Shown here piece by piece: positions 1-8,956 of a stretch of 64,000 nucleotides of DNA (position 1 is the first letter of the stretch; every line of letters starts with the position of its first letter). The DNA is taken from NCBI GenBank assembly GCA_052161605.1, contig CP197409.1. One strand, given 5' to 3'. Source of the DNA: JBKCUI01 sp052161605. Its GTDB lineage: Bacteria; Planctomycetota; Planctomycetia; Pirellulales; Pirellulaceae. The notes below the pieces were generated by a model that did not search any database, was not told the DNA's origin, and saw only the letters and a program-made list of their open reading frames with translations. Made by a program: the position numbers and the translations under genes.

Positions 1-278
1 ATTCAAGATTCTTGTTCACACGGACCGATGAGCTCGGTATCTACAAGGTCTATGCAAAGGATTCGGGCGAACTGCTCGAGACATTCTGTGTCAATCTCTT
101 TTCCAGTCGAGAGAGCGATGTACGAGCGGTGAATACGATCGAGTTAGGAAGTAACGCAGTTGCAGCGGACAGTTCCCTGGTTCGTTCGCGACAGGAAATC
201 TGGCGGTGGTTGTTGTTAGCGGGACTGGTATTGCTGATCGTCGAGTGGGGATTGTTCAACCGACGCGTTTTTACTTGA
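1..278 (+). CDS. C-terminal end of a membrane-anchored protein (5' truncated)
   Basis: The reading frame is open to the left edge of the window, so only about the last 90 residues are seen and the real start lies outside. The fragment has a beta-rich segment followed by a hydrophobic helix (WLLLAGLVLLIVEWGLF) and a short cytoplasmic tail ending NRRVFT. A single C-terminal membrane helix after an extracellular-type domain is typical of the BatA/von Willebrand-type membrane proteins common in planctomycetes. That assignment is inference, because the diagnostic domain is not in the window. A GTG-started lipoprotein gene follows 18 bases downstream on the same strand. Confidence 0.6.
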   Translation, partial: SRFLFTRTDELGIYKVYAKDSGELLETFCVNLFSSRESDVRAVNTIELGSNAVAADSSLVRSRQEIWRWLLLAGLVLLIVEWGLFNRRVFT

Positions 279-296
279 AAAGAGCAAGGAACAGCT

Positions 297-932
297 GTGC
301 ATTATTTGGATGTATTTCACCTAAGCTGGATAGAATCGCGACGCACTCTGCTGTCGTTGGGCATGCTGATTGGCTTTAGCCTGATGGGTTGCGAAGCGCA
401 GCGTGATGCTACTATTCGGAACGATAGCGATTCGAGCAATCAGGCTAGCATGCAAAAGAATCTCGATGAGTCGTATGGGATAGATGATTCGTATGGGACA
501 AGCGGGAGAGAGCAGCTGCATACTGGAGAAGGGCCATCAGGTGACGGGGAGCTTACACAAGAAAAGTTGGTCATCGAACTGATTCCGCAAGGGTTCGAGA
601 TCGGTGGTGGGCCACTACGCGTTGCCGTCTATGATGGGCCCAAGACGTTCAATAAAGTTGAGATGGCGTTGTGGAAGGATGTATTCGAGGCCGAAGGCAT
701 GCCCATTACGATCGAGTTATCTCGAAGCCAATTTGCCGGCAACGATCTGGCGATTGCTATATACCAAGACAGCAACTCCAACGAAAAGCTGGATAAGAAT
801 ACGTTTGGAATTCCGCAAGAGTTATACGGTTTTTCCAACAATCCCAAGCGAGGCTTTGGACCACCCAAATATGCTGAGGTCGCGGTTCCGCTAGAATCAG
901 AACGCTTAACGCTGACGATCAGCCTGCATTAA
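297..932 (+). CDS. DUF2141-family lipoprotein
   Basis: Predicted exported lipoprotein of 211 residues. The N-terminus carries a hydrophobic stretch ending in a lipobox (SLMGC, Cys at about residue 32), then a low-complexity Ser/Asp/Gln linker to about residue 85. The C-terminal 120 residues match the DUF2141 pattern: an acidic Asp/Asn motif (DSNSNEKLD), then GIPQELYGFSNN and GFGPPKYAEVAV near the end. The function of DUF2141 proteins is unknown to me. The start is GTG, chosen because AAGGAA lies about seven bases upstream. It ends 16 bases before the molybdopterin oxidoreductase, so the two may be co-transcribed. Confidence 0.75.
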   Translation: MHYLDVFHLSWIESRRTLLSLGMLIGFSLMGCEAQRDATIRNDSDSSNQASMQKNLDESYGIDDSYGTSGREQLHTGEGPSGDGELTQEKLVIELIPQGFEIGGGPLRVAVYDGPKTFNKVEMALWKDVFEAEGMPITIELSRSQFAGNDLAIAIYQDSNSNEKLDKNTFGIPQELYGFSNNPKRGFGPPKYAEVAVPLESERLTLTISLH

Positions 933-948
933 CCAGAACGATTACGAG

Positions 949-2961
949 ATGGCATTAGAGATACTTCCTTCGGTTTGCGCAATCGATTGCCCTGACGCTT
1001 GTTCATTGCACATCACAGTTGAAGATGGCAAGGTGACCAAGCTGGCTGGAAATCCGGAGCATCCCATCACTAAAGGTTTCGCATGCGTCAAGATGAGTCG
1101 CTATCCGGAGCGTCAGGAGCAATCGGATCGCTTGCTCCATCCCCACCGAAGAGTGGGAAAGAAAGGGGAGGGAAAGTTTGAGCGAATCAGTTGGGACGAA
1201 GCCCTCGATGAGATCGCTGATCGAACGCGTGGTATTCTCAATCAGTATGGCGGGCAGTCGATCCTGCCCTATCATTACGGTGGAACGATGGGGCAACTGG
1301 AGAGCAATCGGCCGGTAGCTTTCTTTCGGCGAATCGGTGCTCTGGAGTTGGATCAAACCATTTGTGCAACGACAGGGGGTGCGGGTTGGGAAGCCAATTA
1401 TGGCCCCAACAAAATGAGCACAGATCCAGAGGATGTCGTTCACTCTCGCTATGTGATCCTTTGGGGGATTAATGCCTTGCGTAGTAATTCTCACATGGCA
1501 CCCATTCTCAAAGAGGCCCGAAAGCGTGGTGCCAAGATTCTGCATATCGATCCCTATCGGAACGAGACCTCGCGATTCGCCGATGAGCATTGGCAGATTC
1601 GGGTGGGAACTGACGCTGCGTTGGCTTTATCGTTTGCCAATGAAATCTTGAACCACGGTTGGCATGACCAAGCCTATCTCGATGAATTCGCGTACGGGCT
1701 CGATGAGTTCCGAGAGGCTTGCGCCCAATGGCCGCTCGAGCGGGCGGCCGAGTACTGCGATTTGCCACACGAATCATTGAAACGGGGCGTGCGAGAATTT
1801 GCGACGAGCGAATCTCCGTATGTGAAGGTGGGCTATGGAATGACCCGAAATGAGAGTGGCGGCAATGCGATGCGGGCGATTTCCCTGTTACCCGCATTGC
1901 TGGGAGCATGGAAGAAGCCTGGTGGTGGCGGAGCACTCTCGACTAGCGGTGCGTTTCAGTTAAACAGCGCCGCCATCAATGGAGCCTTGGTCCGAAATCC
2001 TGATGCCAGGGCGGTCAACATGAATCTACTCGCATCGGAGCTGGCACCGGAGACCTCGACCATTCATGGGTTGTTCGTATTCAATTCCAACCCTGCTGCC
2101 GTAGCTCCCGATTCCAGTCGGGTTCGCGAGGGACTCGGGCGCGACGATTTGTTTTGTGTCGTGCTCGAGCATTTTCAGACTGATACGGCGGATTATGCAG
2201 ACTACCTTTTGCCGGCGACCACATTTCTAGAGCATCCCGATATTTACACATCATACGGACACTATTATTTGCAATACGCTGCATCGGTGACGGAGCCTCG
2301 TGGCGAAGCGAAACCGAATAGTTGGTTTTTTCGCGAGCTAGCAGTTCGATTGGGGCTAACTGATACGACGTTAGATTGGGATGCAGATCAGGCGATGCGT
2401 CAGTTGTTGACCTCGAGCAATCCGTGGTTACAGGGGATTGACCTGGAGACGCTCAAGCTTGATGGGTCGATGAAGCTGCGTTTTCCGGAGGGGTATCGTC
2501 CCTATGCTCAGGGAAGTCATTTTCCTGATCGCAAGATCCGATTTTCGCCTGTTCCCGAGCAATTGGAGTTTGAAGAGGTTCTTACCGAGGAGTATCCATT
2601 GCGGCTGATCTCACCACCAGGCAGCCATATCGTCAATACTACGATGGGGAACGTGCCGAGCATCATGAAGCTAGCAGGCGGAGAGCCTACGGTAATTGTT
2701 CACCCAGCGGACGCGGCGAGCCGGAATGTGGACGATGGCGATTACGTGCTAGTCCAATCGAAAACGGGAGAGATCAAAAGACGGGTCCGAGTTTCCGACG
2801 AAGCCAAACAGGGGGTGGTTGTAGCGTTGGGGCAATGGTGGCCCAAACTGGCCCCTGATAAAAAGAGCCTTAATGATATAACCAATGAGCGGCTGACCGA
2901 TTTAGGTGGTGGTAGCACGTTTGGTAACGTAGCCGTCCAAGTGCTAGGTTGCAGGAGCTAA
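949..2961 (+). CDS. Molybdopterin-dependent oxidoreductase (DMSO reductase superfamily)
   Basis: A 670-residue catalytic subunit of the DMSO-reductase/formate-dehydrogenase superfamily. The N-terminus has a [4Fe-4S] cluster motif C-x3-C-x3-C (residues 10-18) with a fourth Cys in GFACVK. The molybdopterin domain follows (about 60-510), with a candidate Mo ligand Cys in the segment TICATTGGAGW. The C-terminal dinucleotide-binding domain contains SHIVNTTMGN and the closing LGGGSTFGN motif. No signal peptide is visible, and no electron-transfer or membrane-anchor subunit gene lies next to it, so the substrate and partner are unknown. It is about the length of the soluble COG0243-type enzymes. Its ATG is 16 bases after the DUF2141 gene. 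Confidence 0.9.
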   Translation: MALEILPSVCAIDCPDACSLHITVEDGKVTKLAGNPEHPITKGFACVKMSRYPERQEQSDRLLHPHRRVGKKGEGKFERISWDEALDEIADRTRGILNQYGGQSILPYHYGGTMGQLESNRPVAFFRRIGALELDQTICATTGGAGWEANYGPNKMSTDPEDVVHSRYVILWGINALRSNSHMAPILKEARKRGAKILHIDPYRNETSRFADEHWQIRVGTDAALALSFANEILNHGWHDQAYLDEFAYGLDEFREACAQWPLERAAEYCDLPHESLKRGVREFATSESPYVKVGYGMTRNESGGNAMRAISLLPALLGAWKKPGGGGALSTSGAFQLNSAAINGALVRNPDARAVNMNLLASELAPETSTIHGLFVFNSNPAAVAPDSSRVREGLGRDDLFCVVLEHFQTDTADYADYLLPATTFLEHPDIYTSYGHYYLQYAASVTEPRGEAKPNSWFFRELAVRLGLTDTTLDWDADQAMRQLLTSSNPWLQGIDLETLKLDGSMKLRFPEGYRPYAQGSHFPDRKIRFSPVPEQLEFEEVLTEEYPLRLISPPGSHIVNTTMGNVPSIMKLAGGEPTVIVHPADAASRNVDDGDYVLVQSKTGEIKRRVRVSDEAKQGVVVALGQWWPKLAPDKKSLNDITNERLTDLGGGSTFGNVAVQVLGCRS

Positions 2962-3124
2962 GCTCAGACTATGCAAGCACTTTGCAGGGGATGGTGGTCT
3001 GAGTGGCGCTGGTGCGAGCTGGGTCAGAGAGCTCACCGCAGGGCGTTGCCCGTGCGGCTAAACGACGACGCTAGAAGAAGTGTGATTCCCCACTTCAGAG
3101 TAAAACGAATCAGCTACCTCCAGC

Positions 3125-4066
3125 CTACGGATTGATCTCGCCGAAGAGTGGCGTGGAGAGGTACCGCTCGCCCAAGCTGCACATGATCGTTACGATCCGT
3201 TTGCCTTGGAATTCGGGTCTTGCGGCCACTTGTGCGGCAGCCCACATATTGGCACCGCTGCTAATCCCGGCCATGATACCTTCGGAGCGAGCCAGCTTGC
3301 GCCCCCATTCGAATGCAAGTTCGTCGTCGACTTGGATGACATCATCGATTACCGAGCGGTCCAGGTTTTTTGGTACAAAGCCTGCACCGATTCCTTGGAT
3401 ACGATGTTTCCCCGGTTGACCACCGCTGATGACGGGTGATTGTTTCGGTTCGACCGCGATCGCTTTGAAGTTGGGGTTTAGTTTCTTGATGTAGCGAGCG
3501 ACGCCGGTGATGGTCCCGCCGGTGCCGACTCCGGCTACGATGGCATCGATGTTGCCTCGAGAGTCAGCCCAAATTTCGGGGCCGGTCGTTCGTTCGTGGA
3601 TATCGGGGTTAGCTGGGTTTTCGAATTGTTGTGGCATCCAACCGGCTGGATCGCAAGCCACCAGTTCAGCTGCTTTTGAGATCGCTCCGCGCATGCCATC
3701 TGCGGCGGGGGTTAGAACGAGGTTTGCACCCAGGGCACGCAGCAGGGCTCGACGTTCGATCGACATCGATTCGGGCATGGTTAGTGTGAGGCGGTAACCC
3801 TTGGCGGCACAAGCAAAGGCCAATGCGATACCAGTATTTCCACTGGTTGGTTCGATGATGTGAGTGTCGGTGGTTAGGCGACCGGAACGTTCAGCATCCT
3901 CGATCATCGCCAGTCCGATACGATCTTTGACGCTGTTTAGTGGATTGAAGAATTCGCATTTCGCGAAGACGGTAGCATGTTCCTTTGGCACCAATCGATT
4001 GATACGAATCATGGGGGTATTGCCAACTGTGCCGAGAACATTATCAAAGGTTGTACCGATTGGCAT
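3125..4066 (-). CDS. cysK: Cysteine synthase A (O-acetylserine sulfhydrylase)
   Basis: Converts O-acetylserine and sulfide to cysteine, using PLP, in the cytoplasm. At 313 residues it has the normal family length. The PLP lysine is in NSVKDRIG (about residue 47), the substrate loop is EPTSGNTGIALAF, the phosphate-binding GTGGTITG motif is present, and the C-terminus has the typical CSLGERYLSTPLF ending. The regulatory C-terminal domain of cystathionine beta-synthase is absent, which argues for CysK. The preceding minus-strand gene starts far upstream, so it is probably monocistronic. The gene is flanked by about 160 bases (to the oxidoreductase) and 130 bases (to lptB) without other genes. 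Confidence 0.93.
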   Translation of the reverse strand: MPIGTTFDNVLGTVGNTPMIRINRLVPKEHATVFAKCEFFNPLNSVKDRIGLAMIEDAERSGRLTTDTHIIEPTSGNTGIALAFACAAKGYRLTLTMPESMSIERRALLRALGANLVLTPAADGMRGAISKAAELVACDPAGWMPQQFENPANPDIHERTTGPEIWADSRGNIDAIVAGVGTGGTITGVARYIKKLNPNFKAIAVEPKQSPVISGGQPGKHRIQGIGAGFVPKNLDRSVIDDVIQVDDELAFEWGRKLARSEGIMAGISSGANMWAAAQVAARPEFQGKRIVTIMCSLGERYLSTPLFGEINP

Positions 4067-4198
4067 TGGTATCTTTCAAGATGGTTGGGGTTGGGAGGAA
4101 AAGTAATTCACCGAAGAGCGCAGGCCGTTGGCTCAATAAGTTAATAGTGTACGAATAGTATTCGCGATGGCCATCCTAGACCGATGGGGAATCCTGGG

Positions 4199-4927
4199 TT
4201 AGTTCTCGCCTTGGATGTTCCCAAGATACTTTTCGCGGACCTTGGGATGTTTCTTGACTTCTTCTGGAGCACCTTCGCACATGACTTTTCCTTCATTGAT
4301 CACGTAGCATCGGTCTACGGCGTTGAGAATCTCTAGTGCAGCATGATCTGTGATCAGGATGGAAATACCGTTGTCTCGAAGCTGAAAAATAGTTTCTTGG
4401 ATGCTCTGAACCGTAACCGGATCGACCCCTGCAAAGGGTTCATCGAGCATAATGATTCGCGGGTTGGAAACCAAGCAGCGAGCGATTTCTAGACGCCGAC
4501 GCTCCCCACCGGAAAGCTTGGAGGCCCTAGATTTTCGAATCTTGGTAATCTTGAATTGCTCGAGCAACTGTTCCGTCCGTTCCCAGCGTTCTTTCCTGCC
4601 AACCCCCAGAAGCTCGAGCATGGCCAAGATATTTTGCTCGACAGTGAGTTTCCGAAACACGCTAGATTCCTGTGCCAGATATCCCATTCCGCCGTCGCGT
4701 GCCCGTCTATACATGGGCCAAAACGTGACCTCTTCAGAGCCTAGATAGACTTTGCCGCGATCGGGCATCACTAGTCCGCAGGTCATCCGAAAGCTAGTCG
4801 ATTTTCCCGCACCGTTAGGGCCTAGCAGGCCCACGATTTCGGATTGACCGACCCGCATGCTGACACCGTCAACAACCTTGCGGCGACCGTACGTTTTTTC
4901 TAATCCGTCGACCAGCAGAACATCCAT
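4199..4927 (-). CDS. lptB: LPS export ABC transporter ATP-binding protein
   Basis: Cytoplasmic ATPase of the Lpt machine that extracts lipopolysaccharide from the inner membrane. It has 242 residues. Walker A is GPNGAGKST, the signature is KLSGGERRRLEIARCL, Walker B is IIMLDEPFAGVDP and the switch His is in LITDHA. The MGYLAQESSVFRKLTVEQN segment is diagnostic for LptB rather than a generic ABC ATPase. It sits 55 bases downstream of the signal peptidase gene on the same strand. An LptD-like outer-membrane protein is encoded at about 48.3-51.6 kb, which supports a working LPS transport route. The permeases LptF/G are not in the window. Confidence 0.92.
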   Translation of the reverse strand: MDVLLVDGLEKTYGRRKVVDGVSMRVGQSEIVGLLGPNGAGKSTSFRMTCGLVMPDRGKVYLGSEEVTFWPMYRRARDGGMGYLAQESSVFRKLTVEQNILAMLELLGVGRKERWERTEQLLEQFKITKIRKSRASKLSGGERRRLEIARCLVSNPRIIMLDEPFAGVDPVTVQSIQETIFQLRDNGISILITDHAALEILNAVDRCYVINEGKVMCEGAPEEVKKHPKVREKYLGNIQGEN

Positions 4928-4982
4928 GTTCGCGATTCACTCTTTGTTAGGCTATTGGGGCTAAGGGGTAGAAACAATCGGG

Positions 4983-6929
4983 TTAACGAATGAGTCCCAT
5001 TCGTTGGAAGTTGGGAAAAAACGGGACTGGTGCGTTCCAGTAATGGGGCCAAAACAGAACAACCGCTCTCCCAATCATTAAGCGTTGGGGTGTATGGTGG
5101 TCGCTCCAAGAACGGGCATCGGAGCTCGCTGCGGAGTTGTCTCCCATGGGGAAAAACTGATCTTCTAACAAAGGGAAGTCATATTTCTTGCGTTTCGTGA
5201 TCATCTCGCTTTTGATCCATGCGTTCGGAGTACTGGCGAACACGTGGCGTTCCAAATCGATTTTTGGTATTTTGGATGATAGTTCGCGATCCGAGAGTCC
5301 ATGCAATTTCCTGGCGTATTCCTCTCGCATCTCCGCGGTTATTGATTTGTTGAGAGTCTGCTCGTATGTTTCATAATCTGTGATGGAATTCCTGCCCAGG
5401 CCCGGGCGGTAAGCGATGTGATAAATATCCCGAAAGACTTTCACTCGTGAAACAGTCATGCTGCCACCGGCAACACCGATTCCCAATGGGGCTCCGTCGA
5501 GAGGGTCCGCAGCGGAGGATACGGGGCCCTGTTCTTCTTGAGGAACGTACGACGAGATGTTTAGCTTGTTGGTTGGGGTCCATGCGACGACTTGATAGTC
5601 AACCCAAAGTGTTAGCTGTTCATCGATGTTTGAGAATCGAACCTTATGTTTTCGTCCGGCTCTGATTTTCGTAGAAGCAATAATTTCTTTGATCGGCGAT
5701 CTCGAATCCCCGAAGACAGGGATCGACTCATCCTCTTTGAAGACCTGTGCCGTGGCTTGGCCTGAAGACAGATCGACGGTGATAATATGCTTGAATCCAT
5801 ATTCTACGATCAAAAAGGAGACTGACTTTGTACCACTGGAAGTGTCAAAGTCTACCTCGAGTGCCAAGTCTCCTGTCCAGTGAGTTCCATCGTTAAATCC
5901 TAAGCTACCCACCCTGTACTTGGCCTCCATCTCACTTTCGACTCTTGCATTCCATGCCTCTGGAGAATCAAACTTGTTGGGGTTAATCGATAGTTCCACA
6001 CCAGTGTTGTAGGCTGTGAAGTCCGTGATGAGCCGCGGTTGGCGCGGATCTAGCGGAACAGCAAGAGCGCCGTTCTCTTCGAGCGTCCGCCATGCATGAA
6101 CATCGATGACTCGGTGAAAGTACCTTAACCAAGCGGTTTGCTCTGTTGGTTGTTCGCCTTTAGCGGACCATTGCCCGGTGGACCAATCAGACTGCCAAAA
6201 GGCCTCGTCTTGTTCTAAGGGTTGCCAAGGTGGCGGGACGTTCCCCTTTACAAACGACTTCGGTACATACTCGGAATCATTAACCGTCTGCATCATGGCC
6301 GAAATAATATGTGGCGGCTTTCGTGCGATCTCGAACGAGGCGGTCGCGGATGGACGAACGTAGATATCACCACCAAAAATTCGAACGGTCTCGTTTGGCA
6401 ATCCAATGCAACGCTTGATGTAGTTCTGTCGCGCTCGCTCTATAAACTTGAAGACGATGACATCCCATCGTTTGGGAATGCTCCAAACGTAGGCTAGCTT
6501 GCTAACAAGAATCCGATCACCTGAGAAAGTATTCTCATTCTTGTCGCGCAGGGGGTTGATCACCTGTGGCTTTCGCGAAATGGGACAGATGCCCGCAACG
6601 ATGAATTTGTCTATCTTTTGCCCCAGATCGTTATCGAACTCCGAGCTGGCACCAACTTGAAAGCGAAATCCAGTTTCTTCGCTTGTAATATCTTTGTGGG
6701 CTCCCATGAGCGTCGGTGCCATGGAGCCAGTTGGAATTACAAACGCTTCTGCGACAAAGGCTTTGAATAGCAGCGCAAGAATGAAGGCAACAGCGAGGCT
6801 TTCAACCGTTTCCCGCACCACGACTTCGTTCGAGGTTTTTACGGTCGCCCCTGGAGACAGCTTGGGGGCGCTTTTGGCCTGAGAGTCTGTAGGCTGGGAG
6901 GCCATTGTAGGGTTGGTGTCGGAACTCAT
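4983..6929 (-). CDS. lepB: Signal peptidase I with a large internal insertion
   Basis: Inner-membrane serine protease that removes signal peptides. The membrane anchor is about residues 45-65, directly followed by the catalytic Ser69 in PTGSMAPTLMG. The general base Lys172 is in NYIKRCIGLPNETV, and the conserved GDN box lies at about Asp597 (MGDNSAASSDARS). At 648 residues it is about twice the usual 250-330, because some 400 residues separate the Lys box from the GDN box. Within this, residues about 290-510 look like a beta-sandwich of the LamG/DUF1080 kind (alternating hydrophobic strands, HWTGDLALEVDF, KHKVRFSNIDEQLTLWVDYQ). That fold call is inference. It lies between lptB and the glycosyl-1-phosphate transferase gene. 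Confidence 0.88.
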   Translation of the reverse strand: MSSDTNPTMASQPTDSQAKSAPKLSPGATVKTSNEVVVRETVESLAVAFILALLFKAFVAEAFVIPTGSMAPTLMGAHKDITSEETGFRFQVGASSEFDNDLGQKIDKFIVAGICPISRKPQVINPLRDKNENTFSGDRILVSKLAYVWSIPKRWDVIVFKFIERARQNYIKRCIGLPNETVRIFGGDIYVRPSATASFEIARKPPHIISAMMQTVNDSEYVPKSFVKGNVPPPWQPLEQDEAFWQSDWSTGQWSAKGEQPTEQTAWLRYFHRVIDVHAWRTLEENGALAVPLDPRQPRLITDFTAYNTGVELSINPNKFDSPEAWNARVESEMEAKYRVGSLGFNDGTHWTGDLALEVDFDTSSGTKSVSFLIVEYGFKHIITVDLSSGQATAQVFKEDESIPVFGDSRSPIKEIIASTKIRAGRKHKVRFSNIDEQLTLWVDYQVVAWTPTNKLNISSYVPQEEQGPVSSAADPLDGAPLGIGVAGGSMTVSRVKVFRDIYHIAYRPGLGRNSITDYETYEQTLNKSITAEMREEYARKLHGLSDRELSSKIPKIDLERHVFASTPNAWIKSEMITKRKKYDFPLLEDQFFPMGDNSAASSDARSWSDHHTPQRLMIGRAVVLFWPHYWNAPVPFFPNFQRMGLIR

Positions 6930-7075
6930 TGGGCTCCAGTTCTGGGGAAGTTAATAGTGTCCCAGAACGCAAATCGACGGTTCCAGGGGATTGTAGTATA
7001 CCCAAAATCCCCATTTGGTCGCTGCGCTAGATTCCAATTGGCTAGCAAAGGGCTGTTTGCCCCCCAAACTGGCCA

Positions 7076-8635
7076 TCATTGGGCCTTTAGTTGGACTTCG
7101 GCAGAGCTGCCAGAAGAGTTGGCAATTTCGACGGGGCGAACGATCCTCACAGAGGGTTTGAAAAGAGTTGGCGGGACTTCTTCGTAATCGTCTAGTACCA
7201 TTTGAATGCGTGGTTGTAGTTCGCCTAGCAACTCCATGAGTCGTTCGATCACTACGTAGGATTCTGTGCCAACGAGTCGTCCCATTACTTCGACCCTACC
7301 CAGGATTCTTCCTTGGGACTGAATCGGGATTTTCAGCGTCCAACGTTCGGACGAGTCGGGCATCTTGGAAATGTGCCAATTAGCGTGAAAACCCTCGTGC
7401 AACCAAGGCATATTGAGATCAAGAGCGATTTTTGCTACTCCGTGTTTCTCTGCGAATTCGACGAGCGAGGTCCAAACGATGTCCCACTCACGCGAACCTT
7501 GAAGTCGTACCTTTTGAATACGGGCGTTGTTCGCGTGGACTCCTTGACGACCAATAAGGCTCTTCGAGAACCCCAGGCTCCGCTTACAAAGCATTTCCAA
7601 TTCAGCGAACCCAAAGGCCCTGGTTGCTACGAGCGTCCCCAGGGCGAGCAAAATACTCCCTACAGAAATCCAGTCCGACTGGAGGATGCCCGACGCGACC
7701 GCACCCCCGCATGTCAGCACACTAAGCAGTGTTATCGTACCGACTAGCAAGTGGCTTCTTATGCCAAGACGCATAAGACTGTGATGCAAGTGCCCTCTAT
7801 CGACGGTAAAGATACTTCGTCCAGCTAGAGTTCGGCGAACGATCGCCATGCAAGAATCGAACAACGGAATCGCCATCAATCCGATCGGCACCAGGATGGG
7901 TAACGGATCAGTTCCGTGATTTATACACCTAATAGAAAGCACGCCCAGGAAAAGTCCAACAAACATACTTCCCGCGTCACCCAAGAAAACCTTGGCGGGC
8001 GGAAGATTAAAGAAAAGGAACCCTAACAGTGCTCCTGCAAGGGCACCTGCTACCATTGCCTCGACATAGTTTCCTGTCACCCACGCTAATCCCGAAATTG
8101 CAGCTGACGCGATCCATCCAACCGACGAACAAAGTCCATCGGCTCCGTCGATCAGATTGACCGAGTTAACCGCCAACAATAACCAGCCTAGCGTCACAGG
8201 TACCGCGAGTAAGCCCAGCTCAATCGTCCAGCCGAATAGGGACAAAGTAGGCAATTGAAACCCGAAAGCCATCACTGACAAGCAGATCAGAATCTGACCC
8301 AAGAGTTTCTGGCGGCCTCTCAGGCCAAATCGATCGTCGGCGACACCGAGAGTGACAATCGCAACTGCACCTAAAGCAAGCGCTGTGACCTGATAAATCT
8401 TTGCGAAGGCTACTGCTGCGAAGTCTGCTCTGGTCCCCAACATCAAAGCAGTGGTCGATAGTAGGCTCACCAAAACCACAATTCCGCCGCAGAGAGCAAT
8501 CGGTTCCTTGTGCAGCTTGCGATGCGTATCAGGATTGTCTACCAATCCGATTCTCATGCAAACTCTTCTGGCTAAAGGCGTCAACAAAGTAGCAATCAGA
8601 AAAGCGATCGCAAGCGATACAAGCGGAAATACCAT
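7076..8635 (-). CDS. Undecaprenyl-phosphate glycosyl-1-phosphate transferase (WecA/MraY family)
   Basis: Polytopic membrane enzyme that transfers a sugar-1-phosphate from a UDP-sugar to undecaprenyl phosphate, starting O-antigen or other surface polymers. About ten membrane helices span residues 5-330. Family motifs are RKLHKEPIALCGG, the metal-binding NLIDGADGL and FLGDAGSMFVGL, and the GHLHHSLMRLG motif of the WecA branch. The last 170 residues form a soluble extension with no family I recognise; it contains an EFAEKHGVAKIALDLNMPW segment. I chose the ATG at 8635, right before the first helix. The frame is open to a TTG at 8791, giving 571 residues, but neither start has a good ribosome-binding site. 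Confidence 0.85.
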   Translation of the reverse strand: MVFPLVSLAIAFLIATLLTPLARRVCMRIGLVDNPDTHRKLHKEPIALCGGIVVLVSLLSTTALMLGTRADFAAVAFAKIYQVTALALGAVAIVTLGVADDRFGLRGRQKLLGQILICLSVMAFGFQLPTLSLFGWTIELGLLAVPVTLGWLLLAVNSVNLIDGADGLCSSVGWIASAAISGLAWVTGNYVEAMVAGALAGALLGFLFFNLPPAKVFLGDAGSMFVGLFLGVLSIRCINHGTDPLPILVPIGLMAIPLFDSCMAIVRRTLAGRSIFTVDRGHLHHSLMRLGIRSHLLVGTITLLSVLTCGGAVASGILQSDWISVGSILLALGTLVATRAFGFAELEMLCKRSLGFSKSLIGRQGVHANNARIQKVRLQGSREWDIVWTSLVEFAEKHGVAKIALDLNMPWLHEGFHANWHISKMPDSSERWTLKIPIQSQGRILGRVEVMGRLVGTESYVVIERLMELLGELQPRIQMVLDDYEEVPPTLFKPSVRIVRPVEIANSSGSSAEVQLKAQ

Positions 8636-8956
8636 GATGATCTCTACACGATGTGACAAGGTGATTGGGATGCGCCGCGCGGCGTTGCGTGTGCTAACCC
8701 GATCTCTCGGAAGTCCTTCCATGATCGTTAGGTTTGATTCATCCGTCCAGAGCTTGCCAGACAAAGATTCACCAAATATCTGTTGATACAACCTGTTTAA
8801 TCCGAGTTATCGTTAAATTCTCGAATGCTTGTAAATGGACTCAAAAATCGGATTTTTAAATCAAACAAACCGCCAGTTGGCGACATCGTGCCGGTAGATT
8901 CGGCTTAAGGGCAAGCTGCCGTCCCTCGCTGGTCTCTTATCACCTCCAGGAACACA
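8636..8956. other. Divergent intergenic region
   Basis: This stretch lies between the divergently read glycosyl-1-phosphate transferase and decarboxylase genes. About half of it (8636-8791) could code for an N-terminal extension of the former. It holds an AT-rich palindrome AAAAAT-CGG-ATTTTT at 8843-8857 and the ribosome-binding site CCAGGAA just before 8957. I could not fix promoters with confidence. Confidence 0.4.

Noticed and set aside
1003..1590. 195-codon minus-strand frame opposite the molybdopterin enzyme
   Set aside because: It covers the conserved [4Fe-4S] and Mo-binding part of the sense gene and has no recognisable features.
3077..3096. GAAGTG/CACTTC hairpin between the molybdopterin gene and cysK as a terminator
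   Set aside because: Only six pairs, with no T-run on either strand.
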